Shown here: positions 48,964 through 61,123 of the stretch, one piece after another
Numbering within the stretch: the first letter of the stretch is position 1
Layout: each line of letters begins with the position of its first letter
Assembly: GCA_024138025.1 (NCBI GenBank)
Contig: JAMXBD010000576.1
Location: 186,001-250,000, forward strand
Source of the DNA: Combretum micranthum
Lineage: Eukaryota > Streptophyta > Magnoliopsida > Myrtales > Combretaceae
Direction: 5' to 3'
DNA: 64,000 nucleotides
Translations under genes and position numbers: made by a program
The notes under the pieces: model-generated
Database searches by the model: none
Told to the model about the DNA's origin: nothing
Seen by the model: only the letters and a program-made list of their open reading frames with translations

Positions 48964-50608
48964 TTGGGTCATGATGAAACTTTACCTGTAATTGTTTCAT
49001 CGTTTTTGACAGAAAATCAGGAGGAGAAGTTGTTGAAAGTTTTAAGAGAACATAGAGAGGCAATAGGCTGGACGATTGCTGATATCAAAGGAATTAGTCC
49101 TTTGATTTGCACTCATAGAATCTTGATGGAAGAAGAGTGCAAGCCTACAGTGCAACCACAGAGGCGATTGAATCCTACCCTTAAGAAGTAGTGAAAAAAG
49201 AGGTACTTAAGCTTTTAGACGCAGGAATGATCTACCCTATTTCAGATAGTAAGTGGGTTAGCCCTGTCCATGTAGTACCTAAGAAAGGTGGTATGACTGT
49301 AGTGAGGAATGAGGCGAATGAATTGATCCCTACTAGGACAGTGTCTGGGTGGAGAGTTTGTATAGATTATAGGAAGCTAAATGATGCCACTAGAAAAGAC
49401 CATTTCCCACTTCCATTTATTGATCAAATGGTTGAAAAATTGTCAGGGCATTCATTTTATTGTTTTCTTGATGGGTATTCGGGATACAATCAAATCCCGA
49501 TTGCCCCTGCTGATCAAGAAAAAACTACTTTTACTTGTCCTTATGGCACTTTTGCCTTTAGGAGAATGCCTTTTGGCCTTTGCAATGCACCGGCTACTTC
49601 CAAAGGTGCATGATGGCTATTTTTTCTGACATGCTTGAGAATTTTATTGAATATTTATGGATGATTTTTCGGTTTTTGGAAAATCATTTGATGCTTGTCT
49701 AGAAAATTTAGCCAAAGTTTTAAAGATGCAAAGAGACCAACTTGATTTTAAATTGGGAGAAGTGCCATTTTATGGTGCAAGAGGGAATCGTTTTAGGGCA
49801 CAAAGTGTCAGAAAGAGGGATTGAAGTAGATAAAGCAAAGGTTGAAATCATAGAGAAACTACCCCCACCAACAAATGTCAAAGGAGTTAGAAGTTTCTTA
49901 GGACATGCGGGTTTTTATAGACGGTTCATTAAGGATTTCTCTAAGATTTCCCGACCTTTGTGTAATCTACTTGAGAAAGATGCTGTGTTTGTTTTTGATG
50001 ATGAATGTGTGCAGGCATTTGAACTTTTGAAGGAGAAGCTCGTCACTGGGTGATCATAGCACCAGATTGGGAGCTTCCTTTTGAGCTAATGTGTGATGCC
50101 AGTGATTATGCTGTGGGAGCAGTATTGGGACAAAGGCGAGGTAAGATTTTTCATACTATCTACTATGCAAGTAGAACTTTGAATGAGGCACAAAGGAATT
50201 ATGCAACTACTGAAAGGATTGCTAGCTGTGATTTTTGCTTGTGATAAATTCCGGCCTTATTTAATCGGTTCTAAGGTGATAGTATACACTGATCATGCTG
50301 CTCTTAGATATTTATTTGCTAAGTCTGATGCTAAGCCTAGGTTAATCCGTTGGATATTACTATTGCAAGAGTTTGATTTAGAAATTAAAGATAAAAAAGG
50401 AGCTGATAATGTGGTAGCTGATCACTTATCACGTTTGCAAAATGATGAATCAAACTTGCCTATTAATGAAAAATTTCCTGATGAGCAGTTGCATGCAATA
50501 GATATCCAAGGATTACCATGGTATGCCGATATAGTTAATTATTTGGTCAGTGGAATTATACCATATGGTTTGTCTTTTCACAGAGAAAAAAATTTTTACA
50601 TGATGTAA
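48964..50608 (+). pseudogene. Athila reverse transcriptase and RNase H
   Basis: RT copies element RNA into DNA; RNase H removes the RNA. The RT fingers begin at REAIGWTIADIKGISP. Then come WVSPVHVVPKKGG, VCIDYRKLNDATRKDHFPLPFIDQM, LDGYSGYNQI, MPFGLCNAPAT and the catalytic FMDD (49654-49665). The thumb SFLGHAGFYRRFIKDF is at about 49890-49940. RNase H has DASDYAVGAVLGQ (from about 50095), [11 protein letters not shown] and ADHLSRL. Key residues are present, but frames break near 49190, 49600-49650, 49740, 50050 and 50200. Confidence 0.93.
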
Positions 50609-51828
50609 AGTTTTATTTTTGGGACGAACCATATCTTTTTAAAACATGTGCTGATCAAATAATTAGACGATGTGTACCCGAGATTGAGCAAATGAGTATA
50701 ATTGAACATTGTCATGCTAGAGAGGCAGGAGGTCATTTTGGAGTTGAAAGGACTGCAGCTAAAGTACTATCTTGTGGATTTTATTGGCCCAAGTTATTTC
50801 ATGATTGTAAAAATTTCATCAAAGTGTGTGCTCAATGTCAAAGATCAGGCAACATTTCTAGAAAACACGAATTACCATTTTCTGGTGATTGAACTTTTTG
50901 ATGTATGGGGAATTGACTTCATGGGTCCATTTCCATCATCTTTTTCAAATAAATACATACTTGTAGCAGTGGATTATGTATCTAAATGGGTTGAAGCTAT
51001 TGCTTTGCAAACCAATGATGCTCGAGTAGTAACAAAATTTTTGAAAAAGAATATTTTCACCAGATTTGGGGTACCAAGGGCAATTATAAGTGATGGGGGT
51101 ACTCATTTTTGCAATAAACAATTTGACAAGCTTTTAGCTAAATATGGAGTTGTTCATAAAGTAGCTACCCCGTATCACCCCCAAACAAGTGGTCAAGTTG
51201 AGATTTCCAATAGAGAAATTAAAAGGATTTTGGAAAAGACAATTAATGCATCACGTAAGGATTGGTCTTTAAAACTGGATGATGCATTATGGGCATATAG
51301 AACTGCTTTTAAAACACCTATTGGAATGTCTCCTTACAAGTTAGTTTATGGTAAATCGTGTCATTTGCCTGTTGAACTTGAGCATAAAGCTTATTGGGCT
51401 ATAAAATTCCTCAATTTTGATGGAAAAGCTGCAGGGGAGACAAGAATGCTTCAATTAAATCAGTTGGATGAGTGGAGAAATGAAGCATATGAGAGTGCTC
51501 GAATTTATAAAGAGCGTACCAAACAGTGGCATGATAGAAACATTTTGAAAAAGAATTTTCACCAGGAGACAAAGTGTTGTTATACAATGCACGTCTCAAG
51601 TTGTTCCCAGGAAAGTTAAGATCAAGGTGGTCGGGACCTTTTGAAGTTATCCGTGTTTTCCCTTATGGTGCAATTGAGTTGAAAACCCAAGATAATAGAA
51701 CTTTTAAAGTCAATGGACATTTACTCAAGCACTACTATGAGGGAGACATTAGAGAAAGTAGAACCACCTTCATCAGTGAAGGCAAAGTGAAGCATTGGCA
51801 AGTCGGGCTAAGCGACTTTAAACTCTAA
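50609..51828 (+). pseudogene. Athila integrase
   Basis: The HHCC zinc domain is [13 protein letters not shown] through CAQCQR (about 50700-50850). The catalytic core has Asp in GIDFMG (50915-50917), Asp in SDGGTHF (51092-51094) and Glu in GQVEIS (51200-51202), with 35 residues between the last two as in DD35E integrases. The C-terminal domain includes [26 protein letters not shown] and WSGPFEV and ends at 51828. Only breaks near 50885 and 51575 interrupt it, so this is the best preserved part of pol. Confidence 0.94.
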
Positions 51829-53185
51829 GCGCTGCATGGGAGGCAACCCATGGTTGTTGTTGTGCTTTGTGTGTAATATATATATATATATATATAATTG
51901 TGTGTTGTGTGTTGTGTGTTAAGTTGTTTCAGGTACAGTCAAGTGAGTTGATGAAGTTGGTGTTTAGTATGTTGAAGAATTTGAGAAAAATGGGAAGTCA
52001 TATATCAGATGAGTCTTCCAACGCTGAAGTCTGGAGAAAGAACAGGTAAAATTTTGGCAGTGTAGGAATTGAACACCGGCAAATGATGATTGAACGCCGC
52101 CGGCGTTCGAAGTAGAGCTTGGAATGCAGAAGCATCAATCCTTAACGCACAAAATAGCAATCAACGCCGCCGGCGTTGATGTTTGGGAGTACCACCAGAA
52201 AGCCATTTCTTAACACTGGCAAATAAAAGTTCCAACGCCGCCAGCGTGGGATTTAATTCACCGGCGTTCCAAAGAGCCCATCAAGGCCAGATTCAATTTT
52301 TCTAACGCCGGCATTTGCTGTCAACAACGCCGCCGGCGTTTTAAATTTAGCCGGCGTTTGGTTTATGTGCGCATTAAATGCTAATCCCATGCATGTAAAG
52401 GGATTAAAATCCCTAGTCTTTCTCTTTCTTTGTTTGCTCTAACATTGCTCCTACCGAAATCTCTTTTTTCTTTTGGTTTATATTTCTCTATTGATTTTTA
52501 AATCAATCCATCATCAAGGCTCACATCAATACTCCTCAAGATCACAAGGTATGTCAATCTCATTATTTGATCTTTTTATCTTTTAAAATGTTCAAATCTA
52601 TCGTTGATCAATAATGTAGATGTTTGGTAGAGTGTGTGCTCAATAGTCTGATTGTTGTTGGTTAGGCATTGTGATTTCGAGATTCATTAGCTTTATTATT
52701 AAATCAATGCATGGATTGATTGGGGGTTATGATTAGGTTTGTAACCGTAAATTAGGGTTTGTGTAGACAAATTGGGGGTTTTTGATTTGTGATTATGGAA
52801 GATGCAATCAAGTGTCAAGTTAATTTTTAACTTAAAGTTTTGAATCAAAACCATTTTCACTATTCAGAGTTTTGAAACAAACCCCAACGGTTCCCTACGC
52901 TGTGTACCTACGCCGGCTATCAACGCCGGATAGCTACGCCGGCAATTTTTGATTCATTTGCCGGCGTTCTTTAAAAAAAAAAAAAAAAAAGAGAAAGAGA
53001 GAGAAAGATAGAAAATTGAAAATTGGCAAACATTTGTGTAATTTATGCTTCACTGTATTATCAATACCAATGCTAAGTTTACATCAAATAACAAATTATC
53101 TGGTTTTATATGCACATATTAGTTGTTATTGTCCAATGTGCTATCTTGTGATATGTTTGGACTGTGCTATATATTTGTTACAGAT
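51829..53185 (+). other. Athila spacer between pol and third ORF, with GC-motif clusters
   Basis: About 1.36 kb without a gene. It holds a (TA)n run (51875-51896) and a 'gtgttgtgt' repeat. A cluster of CGCCGGCG words lies at about 52070-52360, and a smaller second one at about 52895-52970 just before an A-rich run. A CATGCATG word is at about 52391. A donor-like CAAGGTATG (about 52547) and an acceptor-like TTACAG (53178-53183) flank a T-rich stretch. An intron before the third ORF is therefore possible, as expected if that ORF is made from a spliced RNA. Confidence 0.7.
52070..52360 (+). promoter_or_regulatory. Internal CGCCGGCG motif cluster upstream of the third ORF
   Basis: Five or more AACGCCGCCGGCGTT-type words plus single CCGGCG sites, the same vocabulary as the LTR U3 cluster. 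This places LTR-like promoter motifs about 0.8-1.1 kb upstream of the third ORF's ATG. An internal promoter is possible but unproven; no strong TATA box follows. Confidence 0.5.
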
Positions 53186-53974
53186 ATGGCTCCAAAGAAG
53201 AAGCAAAGGACAGCTACTACTAGTCAAGTTAGGAATGTCTTGTCTAGTCAACTGTATGCACAAGAAAGAAAAGAGAGACTTATGAAAAAGGAGTTTCATA
53301 ACAGTCATTTTTTGGACTGGCCTGTCTTAGAGGATTATGGAATGCATGACACATTACAAAATGTGGTTGAGGACAAGCGATGGTTCAAAGTTTTTGATAT
53401 GAGAGAACCGGCTTACAAGAAGATCACAATTGAATTCCTTTCTACTATGAGATATGGTAGAGAAGATGATGATGATGAAGATGATGAAGGGGATACCCAT
53501 ATAATCTTTCAAATATATGGGGAAGTTAAAAAAGTACCATTAAGGAAGATAGGAGTCTACCTTGGCTACTATCAGAATGAGGCTGAGAATTCTGCTCTTC
53601 CGACAACATGGCCTCCTGATGTCACCATGGAGCAATTTTGGTTTGAATTGATACATCCAAGGACTGATCCATTTGAGCCTTCAAAATCGATCAATTCGAC
53701 TTTTAAGAAGTTAGAGCACAAACTTCTTCATCATATTTTGGCTCATACTTTGACTTGTCGAAAGACAAGTCATAGTAAGTTAAGCACTTCAGATATGATA
53801 TGTCTGTACAGCCTTATTAAGAGCCATCCATTGGATTTGGGCTGTGAAGTGGCTAATTTTTTGCTGAGACAAGCTGAAGACACCAGGACCAATTATATCT
53901 TCTGTGGGGGCTATATCACTCAGCTACTCAAGGGCATGGGGGTTTTCAAGGAATTGTCAATGATATCAAAGTAG
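53186..53974 (+). CDS. Athila third ORF (Athila ORF family), N-terminal part
   Basis: The ATG at 53186 is chosen because it opens MAPKKKQR right after an acceptor-like CAG. An in-frame upstream ATG (53123) lies in the presumed intron. The 262-residue product matches the plant-specific Athila ORF family by wording (HFLDWPVLEDYGM, FKVFDMREPAYKKI). It has an acidic DDDDEDDE run at about residues 98-105. The PKKKQR start could be a nuclear signal. Athila third ORFs are often called env-like, but no signal peptide or clear transmembrane helix is visible here, so an envelope role is not supported. A frame break at 53974 separates the C-terminal part. Confidence 0.82.
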   Translation: MAPKKKQRTATTSQVRNVLSSQLYAQERKERLMKKEFHNSHFLDWPVLEDYGMHDTLQNVVEDKRWFKVFDMREPAYKKITIEFLSTMRYGREDDDDEDDEGDTHIIFQIYGEVKKVPLRKIGVYLGYYQNEAENSALPTTWPPDVTMEQFWFELIHPRTDPFEPSKSINSTFKKLEHKLLHHILAHTLTCRKTSHSKLSTSDMICLYSLIKSHPLDLGCEVANFLLRQAEDTRTNYIFCGGYITQLLKGMGVFKELSMISK

Positions 53975-54383
53975 AGAGCAAAAAGATATCTTCTGGGCCC
54001 TTCAGAGCTTGGGGTTTAGTTAAGGTACCCAGGGGGTACAAGACATTCAGGCGATTGCAGTTATTGAGCCCCAGTTTGACATTCCACAGGGAGACAGACC
54101 ATCTTCATCCTCAGCTCCACCCCCTCCTCAGCCACAGGTTCCACCTTCCTCCTCTCAACCAGGGTCGACTTCAGCTGGATATACCCTAGCTAGATTGGGA
54201 TATGAACTGAGAGAATTGCAGGAGGACTTTCAATGCGAAAAGAGAAAGAACAAGAAATTTAGACGCTCATTAATGACCATGTTAAAATCTGCGTTTTCTT
54301 GTATTAATCCATCTGCAGGTGAAGCGATGAAGTATTCTACTTCATCTGATGAAAGCGAGTCCAGCACTGAACCTGAAAGCTAG
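53975..54383 (+). pseudogene. Athila third ORF, C-terminal part in another frame
   Basis: After the stop at 53974 the homologous reading resumes in other frames. A proline/serine-rich linker (SSSAPPPPQPQVPPSSSQ, about 54095-54160) is followed by ARLGYELRELQEDFQ and a basic KRKNKKFRRS stretch. A serine/glutamate-rich tail ends at 54383. Together with 53186-53974 this gives the usual size of about 400 residues. One or two small indels account for the break. Confidence 0.75.
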
Positions 54384-55880
54384 AGTTCCTGCTAGCTTTA
54401 ACTTTTTGGGGAAAGTTTCATTTAAATCTCATTTCTGTACTTAAGCACCCAATTTTTTGGGTAGACTTCTTTTCTTAAACTCACTTGGTCTGTTATCTAT
54501 ATTTTGTGTTATTATGTTTTTCTTTCTATCTTTGTTATGTATGTTTCTTTGGTGAGAGACAGGTCTTTAAAGTAATCTCTGCAACTTCAAAACTCCATTG
54601 GGAATGCTGAACAAGAAAAGGAAAATAGGGAAGTTCCAAATGCTTTTATTTAGTCTTTCGGCCTTTTATTTGTTAATTAGAGCAAACAGTGCGGACACTG
54701 TTCGGTTTTAAGTATGGGGAAGGGAGATTAGGCTGAGATGAAAATGAAATACATTATGGGTTTAACTATACGTTGACTTGGCATGTTGATTTGTAATTGT
54801 ATGAATACTAAGAAATGTGAAGTCAATATATAAGAATTCATAGGTTTCACACACTTGCATTTGAATGTCGACATATATAATGCATGTCCTCAAGAAGAAA
54901 ACAAATTTGCAACATTCAGGCAAAATTTTTTCTTGGAAATCTGAAACATAAAACAAAAGAAATTTTTGACTTGTAAGATGCCGTGCTCACTAAACCATGT
55001 GATTGGCTTACTTAGTTAAAATTAAGTAGATAAATCTCTAATTGACAAACTTACCTTATGTTTAACCTAGGAAATAAAATTTATATGAATGTCTGAGTCC
55101 TATTGTAAAAAATGATCAGGTTTACTTCTCAAATATTCTTTTAACGTTTAATTAATCTTTGTAACACTTGGTAGAAGAGGTAGATGAAGCTATTAACTTA
55201 GTGATCCGGGAATCAGAGTTAAAAATTGTGAAAAAGTGCATTAAGTAGTAAAAACAAATAGAGCCATTACTCAATTGATTCAAGTAATTGAGTCTGGAGT
55301 ATTTACATTTAGAATAAGGTGAATGAGAGTTCTTTGGGGTCCCTTTAAAACCTGGTCACTTGGGTGATGAGCCCGGGATGTGCCGACTCAAGGATTTCAC
55401 TCTAACTAAATGGTGTAATATGGCTAATGAGCTTGAAAAGATACGGGCTACACCCCGTCCAGAGGAAAAGTCAAGATGGAGGCAAAAACCTCCCCCTCTG
55501 CAATTGAAATGCACATATTAGTGAATTAAAAGACTTTGACTATGGAAAAATCTAGGGGAATGGTAGATACCACATGCTTATACCTTGTGTTGCTAAGAGT
55601 TAATTTGAGTTAAAAGGTTGATGAAGTTGAAATGATTATTTTTTCCTTTGTGGACTAATGAGACAGTTTCGAAAAGTTATAGCTTAAGTTAAACATTGGG
55701 ATTAAAGTTTGTTTGGTCTAGATTAGCTAATTAATTTCAATTCAAGTAAGCGAATCACATAAATTAAGTTTGGTTAGAGCTACAGGCATTGTATTGCAAG
55801 TCATGAGAGTTGAGAAGCAAGTTTTGGATTAAAAAGTCAGATTTCAGTATTTAAATTGTTTTGCTTGAGGACAAGCAAAA
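54384..55880 (+). other. Athila 3' non-coding region
   Basis: About 1.5 kb between the third ORF and the 3' LTR with no recognisable gene. Athila elements typically have a long non-coding 3' region here. It contains 'ttgcttgaggacaagcaa' (about 55861), a phrase common just before Athila 3' LTRs. Confidence 0.7.
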
Positions 55881-55883
55881 GTT

Positions 55884-55898
55884 CAAGTGTGGGGAAAT
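55884..55898 (+). other. Athila polypurine tract
   Basis: AAGTGTGGGGAAAT directly before the 3' LTR start TGATAAACTC (55899). It is purine-rich with two T interruptions, as commonly seen in Athila and Tat elements. Confidence 0.75.
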
Positions 55899-57517
55899 TG
55901 ATAAACTCAAATAATTGATATAATTTTCATCTATGAATTGATACTTATTTGTGTTAATCATTATAAAAGCAAAGGAATTAATATTTAGTTTCGTGTCATT
56001 TGTTCGGAATCAGGTCAGGAATGAAAATGGAAAGTAGCAACAAGGAAACATGAAGAATTGTGTGAATTGGCAGTGAAACACACAAACACCGGTGAATTTG
56101 GGCCAAACGCCGGCGTTGAAGGAGATCAAAGCATACGCCGGCAAATTAGAAGGCAACGCCGCCGGCGTTACAAGGCGGCGTTGAATCATCACAGAGCCTA
56201 AGTATTTAACGCTGGATCCAACACCGCCGGCGTTTGAGGATGGACACAGTACTTGAATTTTGAAGCAACGCCGGCAAATTGAGGACTATACGCCGCCGGC
56301 GTTCAAAGGCGGCGTTGAAAACCATCAGTTTATAAATCCTTAACGCTTGATTGAACGCCGCCGGCGTTGGATATGAAACCGCCGGCGTTGGATGCAGAAG
56401 TTACACGACAGTTACACGAAAAGCATGTATTTTTACATGCTTTGAGGAGAGAGAAAAGGGACTTACGTTTTATTTTTCATTTTCAATTTCTCCCAATAGT
56501 TTTAGAGAGAGATAGAGGTAGAAAATCAAGATGTACTTGGATCTTCATCAAATTTGTTCTATGTGTTTGTAGATTGAGTAGAATTTGCTACAAGGATCTT
56601 AAATACAATTTGTACGGTTTGTTTTCTCGAATTACTGGTAATTTCTTCTTTACTTGCTTTGTTATTTATATTTCATGATGAATATCATTATAGTTGTTAT
56701 TAGTATCTTGTTAGATAGAGTAGAAATGGTAATTAGCTAAATTTGAACGGTGGGAAATGATGAAATCCTTGATTTTCTGAAGTGATTGTTGAACTAGTGT
56801 TATTGTGTTGTAAGAATGATGCAAATCCTTGTTAAATTCAAACTAAAAACTTAAAATTCGGATGAATTCAAGTTTGAATGAAATTGGGTATCTTGGCAAA
56901 GACTTTAATTTTGTTTGAATTTATATTTGGGAAAATTCAAGTATGCGATGGCAAGAGAGTTTTAATCCTAGTAGAGTCTATCATTTCTGTTCAAACATTG
57001 TTTTAAATATGAGTTTTAAAGAAGGAATTCTGTTATTCTTGATTTAGGACAATTAGTCAACTCAGATTTGGGAAACTCTTAGTTGCACATATTAAATCTA
57101 TCAAAATGCTCAGTCGTGGAAGCTAGGAGTGTTTTAGGTAGAAAAAGGTTTTCAAATTTTTTTTAGAATTTGTTAATCTTGGTAGATTCACATGGATATG
57201 CATGAACTCTAACAATTTTAATAACCCGAGTTCAACATGATTGGAGAAATCGGATTTTATCTCAATCCACTAACCTAACTTGTTAAGACTTGTGTGAGTA
57301 GAATTAGTAAATACTTATTGCATAGTGTAGACATTATAGTGAATAATTATATAAAGAATTTGATTTATATTGGCCTAAATATTAAAATGAACTAATAATG
57401 TTTAGTAATTAAACTTTCCTCGTGGGATCGATACTCATTCATCACTTTATTACTTGATCGACCCAGTACACTTGCTGGAGAATTGGTTTTAAAATATAAA
57501 ACATTTCAAGCGGATCA
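55899..57517 (+). repeat. Athila 3' LTR
   Basis: 1619 bp, starting TGATAAACTC and ending CGGATCA, followed by the TSD GATAC (57518-57522). It carries the same CGCCGGCG cluster (about 56105-56395). Differences from the 5' LTR are mostly one-base indels (for example 'gctaacaagg' versus 'gctacaagg'). Confidence 0.96.
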
Positions 57518-58465
57518 GATACTAAGAATATCAAGACCGGAATTGATTAAACGTTTGTTTTAGTATAGCACTTGATTTGTATGAAATTCTATGATCACCT
57601 TAAATTTGATAATAATGATGCTATGATATCATAAATAAATTGATTCATGCATGCCACAAAGTGAGTCACATTGCATTGAGTTATTATCCTTGGGTGAGAA
57701 GGATGGTAACTCAGGTCAAAAGCAACACTTGGCGGTTATGGATTGCTTGGTAAATGGAATTAAATGCTTGGCAGAAGTCCGGAAGCATGGCTCAATTCAA
57801 GTAGACATAATATGCTTAGAGTATTGATCGAAAGTATAACTTTTTAACTAAAACTACTTGTTTTGAGGTTAAGTATCACCAAACCCCGAATGGAGGGCGT
57901 AAATCTATTCAACATATAGTTCTTGGAAAACTATATTCCTTATTTGCCTACGTGCATGTGCATTTCATTTGTCTCCTTAAATAACTTGTTTGAATTTCAT
58001 TACACAAGAAGTTATTTATGGAAATAATTCTCACTACGCTTATTAGCTTATACCCTTATAGATATCTTTTATAGTTTACCTATTTGTGGTTGAGGCCACG
58101 TGGACCCTGCAGCTAGGTATTTTCCTTTTTGGTTATAAGGAATTTCCAGGTAAAGTTTAGTGTTGGACAAGATGTAGACTTCACAGAAATATTCTTGTAA
58201 TAGATTATAGTTATTTGTGGCTGAGGAATGCCCTTAATTTTTGTAAGACTATTGTCATGATCAAATCAATATTATGAATCCTCTTTTCTTAATTTGTTAT
58301 TATATCTTCTTAAACTTCATAATTCCATGTATGGTCCTCTAAATTTATGAGAGCGCGCCTTACACTAATAGCGAAGTTTTTGGGAATGACTAAGGTTGTC
58401 ATACTTAAGCTTTAATATTGAGTGTGGAGGACTGTTACGTTTAGGGTACCCTTTGGAGCGTGACA
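57518..58465 (+). mobile_element. LTR A1, third segment
   Basis: Family A LTR resumes after the Athila TSD ('taagaatatcaagaccgg', compare 11746). It ends GGAGCGTGACA at 58465. The following ACTTG is the A1 TSD partner of AATTG at 33789. No genes. Confidence 0.88.
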
Positions 58466-60317
58466 ACTTGACAACCTTTATTTTTTCTAAGTGAGTTTAT
58501 AATTTAGTGAGTTTAATTCTATCTTGACTTATAAACGTAGTCTAGTTATTGTTTATTATTATGGAATGGGTGAAAATCCCACAAGTAAGCTTTTTATGAA
58601 AAATTTTCTTATTAAGGAATTATTTATGCTAAGTTTCAATAACTTTGTGTGACTTATTATAAAAAGGAATTGTTTATTTTGTTGGTTAATTTCTTTGACA
58701 AAATCATCTTTATTTTTCCTAAGAAAACCTTGACGAGTTTGAAAAGAAATTGAAAAATAATTTCCCTTTGTGTGTTATAATAAAATCTTGATTTAGTGAT
58801 AAGGATATATATATATTAAGAAAATTTGGTTTAATTTTCCTTTATTAGAGAAAATTCTACTTTTGATTTTGTTGAGGTAATATCATTATGATCATGCATG
58901 AATATGAGTATATAGTATGAAAGATGTAAGTAAAAGAAAGATATAAGAAGCAAATAATAAGCAAGATAATAATATTAAGTATTAGGAACCTTAGCTTAAT
59001 CAAGGTAACTTGGTCAAATATTGGGAGCCTTAGCTTTATCAAGGCAACCCAAGACTAAGAGTAGACTAGTCCCAAAAGAAAAAAAAAAAAGAGAGAAAAG
59101 AAAAGCAATAATAAGATCATTAAGAATAATAAAAGTAAGTTAGTAAGAGTTAGTAAGCATTTAGGCTCTAAGAAAAAATATATATATATATATATACTTA
59201 TAGGTAATAATATATATATGGTTAAGTTAGAAGCATAATAACAATAATATCAACATAATATTATCATAATAACAAGTTAACAAAATTGAATTTCTTGGCA
59301 TATGCAAGAACAAAACATGGGTGAGTTATAAGAAACACACCATAGTCATGCTAAGTTACATGACATGGAAAGATAAATGGTTGAAAGTTTTTTCCTATAA
59401 GTATTTTTGTGGTAGGAAGAAGATGATGAATGTAGGATAATGTGGTTAGTGATATGTGATAGGTAGTTTGTGTGTAGAGAAGGGTTTTGTGAGGAATTGG
59501 TTAAAGAAAGTTTTGGTAGCGTGCAGAGAGAATTTGTAGAGTGAATTTGAGAGAGTTTTGTTATGTGAAATGAATGTGTGAAAAAAGTGGAGGGAATGGA
59601 GGTATTTATAGTAGAAGATGAAGGGAAATTGCGTGTAATAATATAAATTGAAAAATAAAAATAAATAGATAGATAGAGAGGGATGGGGCACCGGTTTGCA
59701 CTATAGAGGGGAGATACAATATTTTATTTTGTGTTTGTAAAGAAAAGTAAGTAAGGTGTAAGACATAATGTGATTAGAGATGTATTGGAAAAGTAAAAAG
59801 TAAGAAAATAGGTGTATAGGTAGTAAAAACAGGTAGTAAGAAAAATTAGAGATATGAATAGTAATGAATAGTAAGATAGGATAATGAATAGTAAACAAGA
59901 CTAATAAGTTACCGGTAGTAAAGAAAATACGCGTATAATTGCGAAATCTATAATTTTTAGTTACCAAAAAATTATGAAACTGATATTTTTGGATTTCTTA
60001 TATTATTATGGATCTAACAGTGTCATCAGAATATTTTTACAGTTCGATGTACTGGGGCACGGTTTCGAAAAATGAACCCGTTTGGATTTGAAAGACACTA
60101 GAAATTGGTAAATTTGATATTTTTAAGCTTTCCTATATTATTACGAACTATTATAGATCATTAACTCAATTTTGTTATTTAAGTTTTACGAGACGGGATT
60201 ACCGGATCTAAACTTTAAAGTTTGATATAGGTTTTTATTGATTTTAGGGTTTCCGATTGACTTTCGGTTCTAGGGTTTGAACTTAAGAATTGTCGAAAAA
60301 AAATTGAGGGGTTTACA
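58466..60317 (-). mobile_element. LTR C (family A, inverted), second segment
   Basis: This continues LTR C from 33793. It carries, on the minus strand, the TATAAATAC box (59602-59610), a C/T-rich leader and the U3 TATTCATTACTATT-type words. It ends GGGGTTTACA at 60317. The minus-strand ORFs at 59446-59967 are low-complexity leader, not genes. Confidence 0.87.
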
Positions 60318-61123
60318 ATAATGGGTTTTATTGTTTATATCATTTTTACATTCTATCCTTCTAGAATTAATGTTCTGATTGTAAAATCCATGGAGGAGTA
60401 GATTTCTTTACCCTAGGTCTTATGAAACCCTAGGTGTTGAACTTTGTTTGGTTAATGAAAGTTTATACCTTTGAATCTATTCATGCATTTTAATTGTCTT
60501 GTGATTGATTTGTAGCCAGAATTGATTACATGTATGATTTCTTTTAGACAGAAAGAAATTTCATCTAATAGAATAGATCTACATGAATAGAGAAGTTTGA
60601 ATGTGGATCTAGACATAGTTTGCATGAACTTTCTACATAAAAATTGAATCTTTGTTAGGAATCTTGAACAATAATGCAATTCTATATGCATCTAATGATG
60701 CAAGACATTTCCATTTGACATGTAGGATTAGAATTCAATTTATCTTGAAAGAGAAGTTAATGAATTTAGGAATTCCTGTGGTTTAAGATATAAACGATTT
60801 GTTGATCAATCTTCTATTATAAGAAATTAGAGTTTAGGGTGGATCAAGATAAGTGGTATTGTTTTGTGATTGTTTTATCTTAAGAAGGCACATAATTAAT
60901 TATTAGGGTTATTTGGTAGATAAATAATAGTGATAATCTCATATCAATTGTTAAGTTAAACAAGAGAAACAATAATACTAGTACTTGATATCTAGATCCT
61001 AGAAGATAATACCCATAGTAATTCTATTTTGCAATTGATAGGTGTACTGCTTTAAAGCTTGTCATAGGATTTCTATTGGGTCTATAAATTTTATAATTTG
61101 ATACGATTAATAAGTTCTAATCA
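60318..61123 (+). mobile_element. Solo LTR E, second segment
   Basis: The downstream part of LTR E, ending TTCTAATCA at 61123, followed by its TSD ATAAG (61124-61128). No gene; the minus ORF at 60452-60691 is a chance frame. Confidence 0.85.

Larger units (their letters stand above)
44791..57517 (+). mobile_element. Full-length Athila-type Ty3/gypsy retrotransposon (12.7 kb)
   Basis: This is a structurally complete element: two LTRs (1607 and 1619 bp), TSD GATAC (44786-44790 and 57518-57522), a primer-binding site, gag, protease, RT/RNase H, integrase, an Athila-type third ORF, and a purine-rich tract. Family calls rest on gag wording (FPFSLRDKALAWF), the RT motifs LDGYSGYNQI and FMDDFSVFG, and the third ORF. 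The coding frame is broken at about a dozen places, mostly consistent with single-base indels. It inserted into LTR A1, whose sequence resumes at 57523. Confidence 0.97.

Noticed and set aside
53123..53185. Upstream ATG as start of the Athila third ORF
   Set aside because: It lies in a T-rich, intron-like stretch before an acceptor-like CAG; family members start at MAPKK-type sequence as best I recall.
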